Positions 26,374 to 34,620 of a stretch of 55,462 bases of DNA are shown here, piece after piece (the stretch's first letter is position 1; every line of letters starts with the position of its first letter). A model generated the notes under the pieces. The model was not told the DNA's origin and ran no database searches. It worked only from the letters and a program-made list of their open reading frames with translations. The translations under genes were made by a program, and so were the position numbers. Source of the stretch: Streptosporangiaceae bacterium (GTDB lineage Bacteria > Actinomycetota > Actinomycetes > Streptosporangiales > Streptosporangiaceae); contig JASHOE010000213.1 in NCBI GenBank assembly GCA_030041275.1, positions 1 to 55,462 of the forward strand. Reading direction: 5' to 3'.

Positions 26374-26445
26374 GCGGCCCGGCCCCGTCGCAACTCCGGG
26401 TCGCGGCTTGCGGCTGTACAACCTGCCCGCAGCGCGCCTGACCAG

Positions 26446-26464
26446 CGATGAAACTCATCGAGTT
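26446..26464 (+). promoter_or_regulatory. Two overlapping palindromes upstream of the AfsR-type gene
   Basis: CGATGA-AAC-TCATCG (26446-26460) overlaps AACTC-ATC-GAGTT (26452-26464). Both are perfect. They lie 55 bp before the GTG at 26519 and could be an operator. Confidence 0.5.
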
Positions 26465-26518
26465 ATTCGGCAGCTACTGGCTAAAATGATCGAGATTGCT
26501 CTGCGCGGGGAGGGCGGA

Positions 26519-29458
26519 GTGAGCGATCTAGGCGGGCCGCCGGTGCGATTCGAGGTACTCGGCCCTCTCCGGTCCTGGCGGGGCGACGCCGCCATTGATC
26601 TAGGGCCTGTGCAGCAGCAAGTGGTCCTGGCTGTCCTGCTCTTGCAGCAGAACCGCGCTATTGGCCGCCAGCAGATTATCAACGCGGTCTGGGGCGAGGC
26701 CGAGCCCAGATCTGCGGGCAACCTCTTGCACAGGCATATCTCCGGGCTGCGCCAGGCGCTCGAGCTGGGTCGGCATCCTGCGTCGGAGTCCGGCCAGCTT
26801 GCCTGGACTCAGGCCGGCTACGTCCTGAGCGTGCCGGCCGGGGGTCTGGACCTGGCGGCTTTCGACCAGGAAGTGGAGGCAGCGCGCAAGGCCCGGGTTG
26901 CTGGCGATCCGGTGTCGGCTGCCGAGATGCTCCGTTCGGCGCTCGGCCGCTGGCGCGGACTGCTCTGCGATGGCTTGGCGAGTCCTTACCTGGACGCCCA
27001 GCGCGATCGCCTGGAAGAACGGCGCATCTCCATCACCGAAGAACGCATTGAGCTAGACCTGGCCGTTGGCGAACGCGACGACGTGGTCTCTGAGCTGCGT
27101 GAGCTCGTGACGGAGCACGCGTGGCGGGAACGCCTGCACGGACTGCTCATGCTCGCGCTGTATCGCTCGGGGCGCCGCGCGGACGCATTGGCCGCTTTTC
27201 AAGACGCGCGCCGCCTGCTGCGCGACGACCTTGGCATCGATCCTGGTGCCGCCTTGCAGCGACTACACCAGCAGATCCTGACCTCCGACCCAGAGCTCGG
27301 TGCGCAAGGTGACGAGGGCGGTCGGCCGCCGTCCGCAGGCGGCGACTCGCCTCTTCGCAACCGGCCACCGATACCGGCACAGCTGCCGCACAGCGTGGCC
27401 GGCTTCTCAGGTCGCCAGGCCGAGATCGACTGGCTGAACGGGCTGATGCCGAGCAGTCCAGATGACACCGCCGGGACAGTGGTGATCGCAGCGCTCGCCG
27501 GAACTGCCGGGGTCGGCAAGACAGCGCTGGCGGTGCACTGGGCCCATCAGATACGGGACCGATTTCCTGACGGGCAGCTCTACATGAACTTGCGTGGATT
27601 CGACCCCGGCGGCGCTGCGATGGAGCCGACGGAGGCCATCCGCGTATTTCTGGATACCTTTGCCGTGCCCCCGGACCGGATTCCGGTGGACCTCGACGCA
27701 CAGGCTGCCCTGTATCGCACCATGCTGGCCGACCGACGCATGGTGATCATCTTGGATAACGCGCGCGACGCCGCTCAGGTGCGCCCGCTACTTCCTGGTG
27801 CGCCGACATGCCTGGTGTTAGTGACCAGCCGGAACCGACTGCTGAGCCTGGCTGTCGCGGATGGGGCACGGCTACTCGAGATCGACCTATTGCCGACCGC
27901 CCAGGCCCGTGGCCTTCTCGCGAATCGTCTCGGCGAGGCACGCGTCGCCGCCGAGCCGGCCGCAGTAGACGCGATCATCGATGCGTGTGCGGGACTTCCC
28001 CTCGCGCTGTCGATCGTGAGCGCACACGTTTCGGCCAACTCGCGGTTGTCGCTCCAAGATCAGGTCGAAGAGCTGCGTAAGAGCCGCGGCGGGCTCTACG
28101 GGCTTAACGTCGGCGACAAGCACACCGACCTCCGCGATGTCTTCTCGTGGTCCTACCACGCGCTCAGCCCGCAGGCGCAACGGCTGTTCCGGCTCCTGGG
28201 TTTGCACGAGGGCCCTGACTTTGGCGCGTCTGCGGCTGCCAGCCTGGGCGGCCTCCCGCCGGCCGAGGCCACGGCAGTGCTAGCCGAGCTGACCAGCGCG
28301 CACCTGCTGACGGAACGGGCGCGCGGGCGGTTCGCATTCCACGACCTGCTTCGCGCCCACGCCAGGGAACTGGCCGACAGGCTAGACACGGCCGGGGACA
28401 GGCGCGCAGCTGTCCACCGCCTTCTCGACCACTACCTCTGCACGGCTTACCGGGCGCACGAACTGCTCGGCCCGAGCCACGATGACGCCATCTCCATCGC
28501 GCCGCCGGGTCCGCTCGTCACGGCCGATGAGCTCGGTGACCACCGCGAAGCGCTGGCGTGGTTCACCAGGGAGTATCAGGTGCTGCTGGCAGCGCTGCGC
28601 CAGGCGACGGTCAGCGGGTGCGATATTCATGCCTGGCAACTGGCCTGGGCGATGGCGTCTTTCTTCGAGCGGCGCGGGCACTGGCACGACGCGGTCGCGT
28701 CCCAGCAGTACGCTCTGGACGCGGCTAACCGGCTGGGCGACCCGCACGCACAGGCGATATGCCACGGACGTCTCGCTTATGCCTACGCGGATCTGCGGCG
28801 GTACGCCGAGGCAGCGGGCCAGCTGGAGCAGGCGCTGGAGCTGTACCAGCAACTTGGCGACCACACCGGCCAAGCCCAAACTCATCGAAGCCTGGCTTTG
28901 GTGCTCGATCGGGAGGCCCGCTACGAGGCCGCGCTCGATCATGCTGAACAGGCGCTTGGACTCTTCCAGACTGCCGGTCACCGAACCGGGCAGGCACGCG
29001 CGCTCAACGCGCTGGGCTGGTTTCACATCCAGCTCGGGCGTCATCAAGAAGGCCTGGCGTATTGCCAGCAGGCCCTTGATCTGCAAAAGGAGATCGACGA
29101 TCAATTTGGGCAGGCGGACACGCTTGACAGTATTGCCACCGCCTATAGCGCGCTCGGCAACGACCACCAGGCCATAGCGCACTACCAGCAAGCGGTCGTC
29201 CTCTACCGCGAATTCGGGCATCGTCACAGTGAAGCCGACACGCTGGCGACCCTCGGCGACCTGCATCTCGCGAATGGCAGTGTCGCTGCCGCGCGTGACG
29301 CCTGGGAAGAGGCACTGAGGACACTCGACGAGCTTGGTCACCCAGGGGCTCAGCAGGTGCGCGAAAAGCTGACGAAACTCGCGAGCGGTACTGGCGTCTC
29401 GGATCATCCTGACGATTTCGTCGGCCGGCACTTACAGCCGCGGGCGCGCACCCGCTAG
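26519..29458 (+). CDS. AfsR/SARP-type regulator with BTAD, NB-ARC and TPR domains
   Basis: Cytoplasmic transcription activator of 979 aa. The winged-helix OmpR-like DNA-binding domain covers residues 8-95 (RFEVLGPLRSWRGDAAIDLG...VWGEAEP), BTAD about 105-250 (AFDQEVEAARKA...YRSGRRADALAAFQDARRLL), NB-ARC from about 290 with Walker A GTAGVGKTAL near 326 and Walker B MVIILDNA. The C-terminal half is tetratricopeptide repeats (ALEQALELYQQLGDHTGQAQ). GTG 26519 has GGAGG 5 bp upstream, so the longer reading that overlaps the MFS remnant is rejected. It lies 128 bp before a candidate RiPP precursor gene and is probably its pathway activator (inference from position). Confidence 0.92.
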   Translation: MSDLGGPPVRFEVLGPLRSWRGDAAIDLGPVQQQVVLAVLLLQQNRAIGRQQIINAVWGEAEPRSAGNLLHRHISGLRQALELGRHPASESGQLAWTQAGYVLSVPAGGLDLAAFDQEVEAARKARVAGDPVSAAEMLRSALGRWRGLLCDGLASPYLDAQRDRLEERRISITEERIELDLAVGERDDVVSELRELVTEHAWRERLHGLLMLALYRSGRRADALAAFQDARRLLRDDLGIDPGAALQRLHQQILTSDPELGAQGDEGGRPPSAGGDSPLRNRPPIPAQLPHSVAGFSGRQAEIDWLNGLMPSSPDDTAGTVVIAALAGTAGVGKTALAVHWAHQIRDRFPDGQLYMNLRGFDPGGAAMEPTEAIRVFLDTFAVPPDRIPVDLDAQAALYRTMLADRRMVIILDNARDAAQVRPLLPGAPTCLVLVTSRNRLLSLAVADGARLLEIDLLPTAQARGLLANRLGEARVAAEPAAVDAIIDACAGLPLALSIVSAHVSANSRLSLQDQVEELRKSRGGLYGLNVGDKHTDLRDVFSWSYHALSPQAQRLFRLLGLHEGPDFGASAAASLGGLPPAEATAVLAELTSAHLLTERARGRFAFHDLLRAHARELADRLDTAGDRRAAVHRLLDHYLCTAYRAHELLGPSHDDAISIAPPGPLVTADELGDHREALAWFTREYQVLLAALRQATVSGCDIHAWQLAWAMASFFERRGHWHDAVASQQYALDAANRLGDPHAQAICHGRLAYAYADLRRYAEAAGQLEQALELYQQLGDHTGQAQTHRSLALVLDREARYEAALDHAEQALGLFQTAGHRTGQARALNALGWFHIQLGRHQEGLAYCQQALDLQKEIDDQFGQADTLDSIATAYSALGNDHQAIAHYQQAVVLYREFGHRHSEADTLATLGDLHLANGSVAAARDAWEEALRTLDELGHPGAQQVREKLTKLASGTGVSDHPDDFVGRHLQPRARTR

Positions 29459-29461
29459 ATC

Positions 29462-29491
29462 TTGACAAAGTGAGCCGCGAAGCGCGATCTT
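29462..29491 (+). promoter_or_regulatory. Candidate promoter of the RiPP genes
   Basis: A consensus -35 TTGACA is at 29462-29467. A weak -10 (GATCTT) is at 29486-29491, 18 bp away. It lies 96 bp before the precursor start, between the regulator stop and the precursor gene. Confidence 0.4.
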
Positions 29492-29586
29492 ATCGTCTTA
29501 GCGACCTAGTTGCGCGACCCGCATTTGCACGCTAGCAGTCGTCCTCTTTTGGCATGGGGTCAGGTTTCACGCATCGGAGGTCGACG

Positions 29587-29979
29587 GTGGCGAACTTCGA
29601 GTTCACCAGGCAAGAGATTGACAGTCTCGTACAGAAGCTAGATTCGCTCGGCAGCCAGCTTTCTCCACGCGAACGGGAGCTCTTGCTGGCAATCGTCTCA
29701 GGGGCCAGGGTTCGTGTCACCACCGTTCGCGTGGTGCAGGGCACTGCGGACGAGGCGGAACGCACGATTGTCGATTTGCGGGCGCAGATCCTTAACGCGT
29801 TTATCGAGGGCGACGACATCGACATAGTCATTGACCAGAGGATCGGGCACGAGCGAAAGAACCCGCCTGAGCCTCCGCATCGTCCTATTCGGCCCTCGCA
29901 GCCGTCAGACGATCCGTCGACCTCTGACGATCCGTCGACTTCTGACGATCCGTCGACCTCTGACGATCCGTCAGAGTAG
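29587..29979 (+). CDS. Candidate RiPP precursor with repeat tail
   Basis: Protein of 130 aa. Residues 1-40 look like a helical leader: EIDSLVQKLDSLGSQLSPRE then RELLLAIVSGA, the L..KL..L...LS..E..LL..I pattern of substrates modified by TIGR03975-type radical-SAM proteins. A middle part follows (VTTVRVVQGTADEAERTIVD, IDIVIDQRIGHERK), then a Pro-rich hinge (PPEPPHRPIRPSQP). It ends in SDDPST three times plus SDDPSE (residues 107-130). GTG 29587 was chosen because GGAGG sits 6 bp upstream. The stop is 17 bp before the maturase gene. Which part is the core peptide is not known; the acidic repeats are one option. Confidence 0.7.
   Translation: MANFEFTRQEIDSLVQKLDSLGSQLSPRERELLLAIVSGARVRVTTVRVVQGTADEAERTIVDLRAQILNAFIEGDDIDIVIDQRIGHERKNPPEPPHRPIRPSQPSDDPSTSDDPSTSDDPSTSDDPSE
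29905..29976 (+). repeat. Four 18-bp tandem repeats coding for SDDPST
   Basis: Units at 29905, 29923, 29941 and 29959 have the form TCTGACGATCCGTCGACC with few differences. They encode S-D-D-P-S-T in frame at the C-terminus of the RiPP candidate. The last unit ends SDDPSE before TAG. Confidence 0.95.
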
Positions 29980-29996
29980 TAGCAGCGCGATTTCCG

Positions 29997-31883
29997 TTGC
30001 CTGGCGTACCGGATCGAGAAGTACTGGAGCGGCAAACCGGATGGCAGGTGGCTCTGGTCTCGATGCCATTCGTCGATGCCTATCGTCCGTCGATCCAGCT
30101 TGGGCTGCTCAAATCCTTGGCGGCCGCGCACGGTTTCCCGGTCCGCACGCTGCACGCATATCTCAGCTTCGCGGCGCAGATAGGTAAAGACGACTACCAG
30201 CTACTGGCGCGCCATCGCGGCTCGATGGTGGGCGAATGGCTGTTCTCGCTCGCTGCCTTCCGGAGTGCAGCGCCGGATCCGGATTCGCAACTCGTGGCCG
30301 AGTTCGCCGACGATCTGTCGCACCTGGGTGTCTCTCCGGCCGACCTGCGGACAAGGCTTACCCGGATACGCGAGGTCGAGGTTCCGGCGTTCCTGGATTC
30401 GCTCATCACGGAGTTTCCGTGGCACGACGTGGCGGTCGTCGGCTTCAGCTCGACATTCCAGCAGAACACCGCTTCCTTCGCGCTCGCCCGCCGCCTCAAG
30501 GAGCGGTACCCGAATATCTTCACGGTCTTTGGCGGCGCCAACTTCGACGGCGAGATGGGACCGGAGTTCGTGCGTGCGTTCGATTTCATCGACGCTGCCA
30601 TCATCGGCGAGGCCGACGAAGCCCTTCCTCGTCTCCTGAGCGCGCTGGCCGAGGGCAGCGACCTCCGCGCCGTCCCTGGCATCGCGCTCCGGGTGGACGG
30701 AGCGCTCAGCGTGACGCCGCCGCTACCGCCCCTCCGTCAGCTTGATGACCTGCCCGTACCGGACTATGAGGACTACTTCACGGTCGCCGAGAACCTCGGC
30801 GTACTCGCTCCGGGCCAGCGGTCGAAGATCTGGCTGCCGATCGAGACATCTCGGGGGTGCTGGTGGGGCGCGAAGCACCACTGCACATTCTGCGGACTCA
30901 ACGCTACGGCGATGCAGTTCCGCGCCAAGTCTGCAAGCCGCGTCGTCAACGAGTTGGCGCAGCAGGCGCGCCGGCATCGAAGCCTCCGCTTTGAAGCCGT
31001 CGACAACATTCTCGAGATGTCTTATCTCAAGGACTTGTTTCCCGAGCTCGCTGAATCCGAGGCAGGATACGAGCTCTTCTATGAGGTCAAGGCAAATCTG
31101 GACCGTGAGCAGGTCAAACTCATGGCCCAGGCTGGCGTGGCTCACATCCAGCCGGGCCTTGAGTCGCTGAGCTCGCGCGTGCTGGGCCTCATGCGCAAGG
31201 GTGTCCGCGCCGTTCAGAACGTCAACCTGCTGCGCTGGTGTCAGTACTACGGCATCCAGGTGTCCTGGAACCTCCTCTGGGGCTTTCCCGGTGAGACGGA
31301 GCAGGACTATGTCGATCAGGCTGCGGTCATACCGCACCTGCATCACCTGCAGCCACCCGCGAGCGCCGACCGGCTCTGGCTTGAGCGGTTCAGCCCGCTG
31401 TTCACCGAGTACGACACCCGCGGGCTGAGCGGCAAGACGCCAGAGCACAGCTATCGGTACGTCTACCCGGAGGACGTGGATCTCGAGCGAGTCGCATACT
31501 TCTTCGACTACCGGGCCGAAGACGCTGTGGCTGAGCACGCCTACGCTGCGGTGCGCACCGCAGTCGTCACGTGGTCCGACGCCTGGCAAACCGCCAGCCC
31601 GCCCACCCTGACGCACCGATCCGCACCTCGTTTCGTCCAAATTTCGGACCAGCGGCACCTGGGGCGGGACGGGACCTACACGTTCGAGGACACGCTCGCG
31701 GATCTCTACCTGGCGTGCATTGACAAGCCGACCACGGCAGCCGCAGTGCGGCGCAAACTCGATGCGGGCCTGTCAGAGAAGGCGATCCGCGAGATCTTCG
31801 CAGAGTTCGAACAGCGCGGGCTGATGTTCCTTGATGAGCAGTTCGCCCTGGCGCTGTCGCTGCCAGCCGTCAAGTCACGCTGA
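29997..31883 (+). CDS. B12-binding radical SAM maturase (RiPP C-methyltransferase type, TIGR03975-like)
   Basis: Protein of 628 aa. The N-terminal part (about 15-230) is a cobalamin-binding-like domain: VALVSMPFVDAYRPSIQLGL, VVGFSSTFQQNTASFALAR, VFGGANFDGEMGPEF, AAIIGEADEALPRL. The radical SAM domain follows with CWWGAKHHCTFCGLN: C288, C296 and C299 ligate the 4Fe-4S cluster. The Cx7Cx2C spacing is the special form of TIGR03975 proteins. Next come YEVKANLDREQVKLMAQAGV, PGLESLSS and NLLWGFPGET. The last 75 residues (LADLYLACIDKPTTAAAVRR...GLMFLDEQ) resemble a PqqD/RRE-like winged domain. TTG 29997 is probable but lacks a clear ribosome site; coupling to the precursor is likely. Predicted substrate is the 29587 product. 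Confidence 0.88.
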   Translation: MPGVPDREVLERQTGWQVALVSMPFVDAYRPSIQLGLLKSLAAAHGFPVRTLHAYLSFAAQIGKDDYQLLARHRGSMVGEWLFSLAAFRSAAPDPDSQLVAEFADDLSHLGVSPADLRTRLTRIREVEVPAFLDSLITEFPWHDVAVVGFSSTFQQNTASFALARRLKERYPNIFTVFGGANFDGEMGPEFVRAFDFIDAAIIGEADEALPRLLSALAEGSDLRAVPGIALRVDGALSVTPPLPPLRQLDDLPVPDYEDYFTVAENLGVLAPGQRSKIWLPIETSRGCWWGAKHHCTFCGLNATAMQFRAKSASRVVNELAQQARRHRSLRFEAVDNILEMSYLKDLFPELAESEAGYELFYEVKANLDREQVKLMAQAGVAHIQPGLESLSSRVLGLMRKGVRAVQNVNLLRWCQYYGIQVSWNLLWGFPGETEQDYVDQAAVIPHLHHLQPPASADRLWLERFSPLFTEYDTRGLSGKTPEHSYRYVYPEDVDLERVAYFFDYRAEDAVAEHAYAAVRTAVVTWSDAWQTASPPTLTHRSAPRFVQISDQRHLGRDGTYTFEDTLADLYLACIDKPTTAAAVRRKLDAGLSEKAIREIFAEFEQRGLMFLDEQFALALSLPAVKSR

Positions 31884-32006
31884 ACTCCTAGATCATCCAG
31901 GCCGGGACTCCGGCGAGAGCTTTGCGCGGTGCAGCGGCTAGTGCAGTGCGCAGTGCAGTGGCCGCTGTAGAGGCCGCAGCCAGGATCAGTCCATCGACAC
32001 GGAAAC

Positions 32007-32038
32007 GGATGTCCGCCCGCGCGGGGCGGCGGACATCC
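32007..32038 (+). terminator. Hairpin after the maturase gene
   Basis: GGATGTCCGCC (32007-32017) and GGCGGACATCC (32028-32038) pair perfectly over 11 bp with a 10-base loop. It may end the RiPP transcript or act as an attenuator before the small gene at 32134. No gene is visible between 31884 and 32133. Confidence 0.7.
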
Positions 32039-32133
32039 CTTCCACCGGGGAGATGGGCGACTCGCGATGGTGCCAGATCAACCACCGACCCTCCCGCCAT
32101 CCGTCGCGCACACGCAGAGAGGAGGTGAGTCAT

Positions 32134-32325
32134 ATGCATCCGCTGATGACTAGCCAGCTGGCCGTCGCTCGACACCAAGAGATGCTTCAGCGAGCCGAGA
32201 AGCAGCGCCTGGTGAGGCAGGCCCATGCACAGGCCAAGGCACTGCGGCGGGCCGAGCGGCCGCAGCGCCGGACGCGGCGGGCCGCGCGGCTGGTCCTGCG
32301 CCCAGGCGCGGGCCTCGAGCAATGA
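32134..32325 (+). CDS. Small basic helical protein
   Basis: Protein of 63 aa: a short N-terminus (MHPLMTSQLAVARHQEML), then an Arg/Ala/Gln-rich helix (AEKQRLVRQAHAQAKALRRA) and Arg-rich tail. It starts at ATG behind a near-perfect AGGAGGTGA. It resembles the small basic proteins common in actinomycetes, usually without assigned function. Its position after the RiPP genes does not show that it belongs to them; the hairpin at 32007 separates them. Confidence 0.75.
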   Translation: MHPLMTSQLAVARHQEMLQRAEKQRLVRQAHAQAKALRRAERPQRRTRRAARLVLRPGAGLEQ

Positions 32326-32398
32326 CGCACCAGTCCAACGACCGCACAACCGCCCAAACTCAGCAGCTTTCCGAGCACAAGAAAGAAGGGACACTCCG

Positions 32399-32605
32399 AT
32401 GAGCGTCAGCACGCAAACCCTGCTCGATGCACTCGTCGCAATCGCTATCACCGTGGGCATCGCCCTCGCCATCTCGATCGCCATCGTGGCGGCGGGTGCC
32501 GTCTTCGACCGCGACCAGGCGAAGGCCGAGGCCCGTCGGTCAGGCCGTCTGCCCGCTCAGCACCGGACGCAGGCCGACGATGTCCGCGACCTGGTGCTGC
32601 GATAG
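32399..32605 (+). CDS. Small single-pass membrane protein
   Basis: Protein of 68 aa: a transmembrane helix (LLDALVAIAITVGIALAISIAIVAAGAVF) and a basic cytoplasmic tail (DRDQAKAEARRSGRLPAQHR). ATG 32399 has AAGAAGGG at 9-16 bp. It is 73 bp after the basic small protein and ends before a strong terminator at 32624, so the two form a small unit. Function unknown. Confidence 0.7.
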   Translation: MSVSTQTLLDALVAIAITVGIALAISIAIVAAGAVFDRDQAKAEARRSGRLPAQHRTQADDVRDLVLR

Positions 32606-32623
32606 CAGCCACGAGTACCAGTC

Positions 32624-32661
32624 CAAGGAGGGACGACGCCACTAGCCGTCGCCCCTCCTTG
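32624..32661 (+). terminator. Hairpin terminator
   Basis: Arms 32624-32638 and 32647-32661 pair over 15 bp with one mismatch and an 8-base loop (CAAGGAGGG...CCCTCCTTG). Confidence 0.8.
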
Positions 32662-32813
32662 TCGTTCGCCGGCGCAGCGAGCTGACTCCGCCGCCGCGCA
32701 GCTCGCCGGGCTCCGGAACACGACTCAGGACGGTTCACCGTTGCGGGCAACCAAAGCAGCGCCTGAGGGCTTCTATGTGACAAAATGTCGGCCCGCTGAG
32801 AAGGGCGTTGCTC

Positions 32814-33374
32814 ATGAGTTCCGGCCGGGACGCCGAGTTCACTGACTACATGTCGGCTCGGATGCCCGCGCTCCGGCGGCTCGCCCGGCTGTTGTGCCAG
32901 GACTGGACGAAGGCCGATGACCTGCTCCAGGCTGCGATGACCAAGACATACGTGCACTGGTCAAAGGCAGCGCGGGCCGAGAACATCGACGCTTACGTTC
33001 GCACAATTGTGGTCCGCGAGTTCATCCGCGAGCGTCGTGCTAGCTGGGCCCAGCGGGTCACCCTGACCGACCAGCCACCAGACCATGCCCATGCGGCCAC
33101 CGACCAGGAAAGCGCCCTCGATCTGCGCGCTGCAGTTGCGGCCTTGCCGCCACGGCAGCGCGCCGTGCTGGTGTTGCGGTATTACTGCGACTTCAACGTC
33201 TACCAGGCTGCGCAAGCCCTTGAATGCACGCCAGGGACGGTCAAGAGCCAGACTGCCAAGGCCCTGAATAACTTGCGCCTCAGGATGGGCGAACAGTACG
33301 GCCCCCCGCCGCGGACTGGGCAAACCAGGCCCGTCGGCCAAGCCAGCGCCTGGGAGGCGAACGGAAGTGCTTGA
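32814..33374 (+). CDS. SigE-family ECF RNA polymerase sigma factor
   Basis: Protein of 186 aa. Region 2: EFTDYMSARMPALRRLARLLCQDWTKADDLLQAAMTKTYVHW. Region 4: LPPRQRAVLVLRYYCDFNVYQAAQALECTPGTVKSQTAKALNNLR, the SigE/ECF-type pattern of actinomycetes. The Pro/Gly-rich tail (PPPRTGQTRPVG) is extra. GAGAAGGG stands about 8 bp before ATG. Its stop overlaps the next start, so it is coupled to a membrane protein that probably acts as its partner or anti-sigma factor. Confidence 0.9.
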   Translation: MSSGRDAEFTDYMSARMPALRRLARLLCQDWTKADDLLQAAMTKTYVHWSKAARAENIDAYVRTIVVREFIRERRASWAQRVTLTDQPPDHAHAATDQESALDLRAAVAALPPRQRAVLVLRYYCDFNVYQAAQALECTPGTVKSQTAKALNNLRLRMGEQYGPPPRTGQTRPVGQASAWEANGSA

Positions 33375-34470
33375 GCGGGCCCTGACTGAATTGTTCGACA
33401 CGCAGGCCGCAGAGGAGCCGCCGCCGATCCGAGCCAGCATTCCCGATGCGGTCCGTATCGGCCGGAAAACCGGCCGCCGTCGGCTTGCGATCGCATTCGG
33501 AACTCCGCTGGTCGCAGCGGTCGCGGTGCTGGCCATCGCGGCCGCCACCGTGCTGTCACATCCTTCGCCGAGTCAGCCCGTGCAACACAGCAAGCCCTCG
33601 CACTCACTGCCCCTGGCGCCAGCGCACTTCAACCCGCTGGTGCCCTACGTCTCGTTTGGCTGGCTGCCACTAGGCGCTGCGGCGAAGGCAGTGAGCGACG
33701 GTCTGAGCACGGTCTTCATGAACGCGGTTGGACCTGGGCAGACGTCCTGGCAGCTCTCAGTCTTTGCTCGAGACGACTGCACGCTGCAGGCGGCCCTGCT
33801 CTCGTGCCGCGATCTAGCGTCCCTGCAGGATCCGAGGGCGACCCAGAACGCGCCGAACGTCGACGGGTTCCCTGCTTACTGGGACTTCCCAGACATGCTC
33901 ATGTTCGAGTACGCGCGTGGTGGCTGGGCGACGCTCGCAGTGCATGGCCCAGGTGGCCAGGCCGACAACGCCGCGAGGGCGACGGCGGTGCACATCGCTC
34001 AGGCTCTGCGGTTCGGCGCCGCGTCAGGGCCCGTGTGGTTCCCGGCTCAGGTCACCGGACTGCCGTCCGGCTGGGCGATCAGGTCAGTGCTATTCAGCTA
34101 CAGCAAGCAAGGGCCGGTGGCTGGCTTGTATCAGATCGCTACCGGGGCGCTGCTCTCCGCGCCGTGGTTCGACTCGACCGACATCCCGGAAATCATGATC
34201 GTCCCCGCTAGCCAGCAGGCAGGGAGCTGCCCGGCCACGCCCGGCCAGGCTCAGCAGACCACGCTGAACAACTACCCGGTGACCATTCTGCAGATTCCGG
34301 CGGGCCAGGAACCGGCAGAGCAGAGCCTGTGTACGACTGACGCGGACGGGCTGGCGGTGTCGATCGTCATTGCCGGCAATAACCCGCCCATCAGCGTGAG
34401 CCAACTGTTCACACGGATCCGGCTGCTCGGTCCCGATCCTGCGGACTGGACAACCAAGCCGATCGGCTGA
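33367..34470 (+). CDS. Membrane-anchored protein, probable sigma-factor partner
   Basis: Protein of 367 aa, no known family. An N-terminal cytoplasmic segment (residues 1-45), one transmembrane helix (LAIAFGTPLVAAVAVLAIAAATVL) and a 290-residue extracytoplasmic domain with several cysteines (DDCTLQAALLSCRD, GSCPATPG, SLCTT). The GTG start overlaps the sigma stop by 8 bases, as anti-sigma genes often do. It has no zinc-binding HxxxCxxC motif, so the role is inferred from coupling only. Confidence 0.75.
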   Translation: MLERALTELFDTQAAEEPPPIRASIPDAVRIGRKTGRRRLAIAFGTPLVAAVAVLAIAAATVLSHPSPSQPVQHSKPSHSLPLAPAHFNPLVPYVSFGWLPLGAAAKAVSDGLSTVFMNAVGPGQTSWQLSVFARDDCTLQAALLSCRDLASLQDPRATQNAPNVDGFPAYWDFPDMLMFEYARGGWATLAVHGPGGQADNAARATAVHIAQALRFGAASGPVWFPAQVTGLPSGWAIRSVLFSYSKQGPVAGLYQIATGALLSAPWFDSTDIPEIMIVPASQQAGSCPATPGQAQQTTLNNYPVTILQIPAGQEPAEQSLCTTDADGLAVSIVIAGNNPPISVSQLFTRIRLLGPDPADWTTKPIG

Positions 34471-34620
34471 CCTGCTCGGTCGCTGGTCATACCGCCGTCT
34501 GCCACAGGTCGTCGGGGCAATCGCTCAGCGCATCCTGGCGCCAGTACCTCGATGGAAGCGGACGACCTCGACGCGTCGACCCCGTGCGCAGTGCGCCGGG
34601 GCTCGCGGTAACGTCGCGTC

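Noticed and set aside
26138..26518. 127-codon upstream extension of the AfsR-type gene
   Set aside because: It overlaps the MFS remnant in another frame and the GGAGG/GTG pair at 26519 is much stronger.
29905..29976. Repeat array as CRISPR
   Set aside because: Units are contiguous, in frame and have no spacers.
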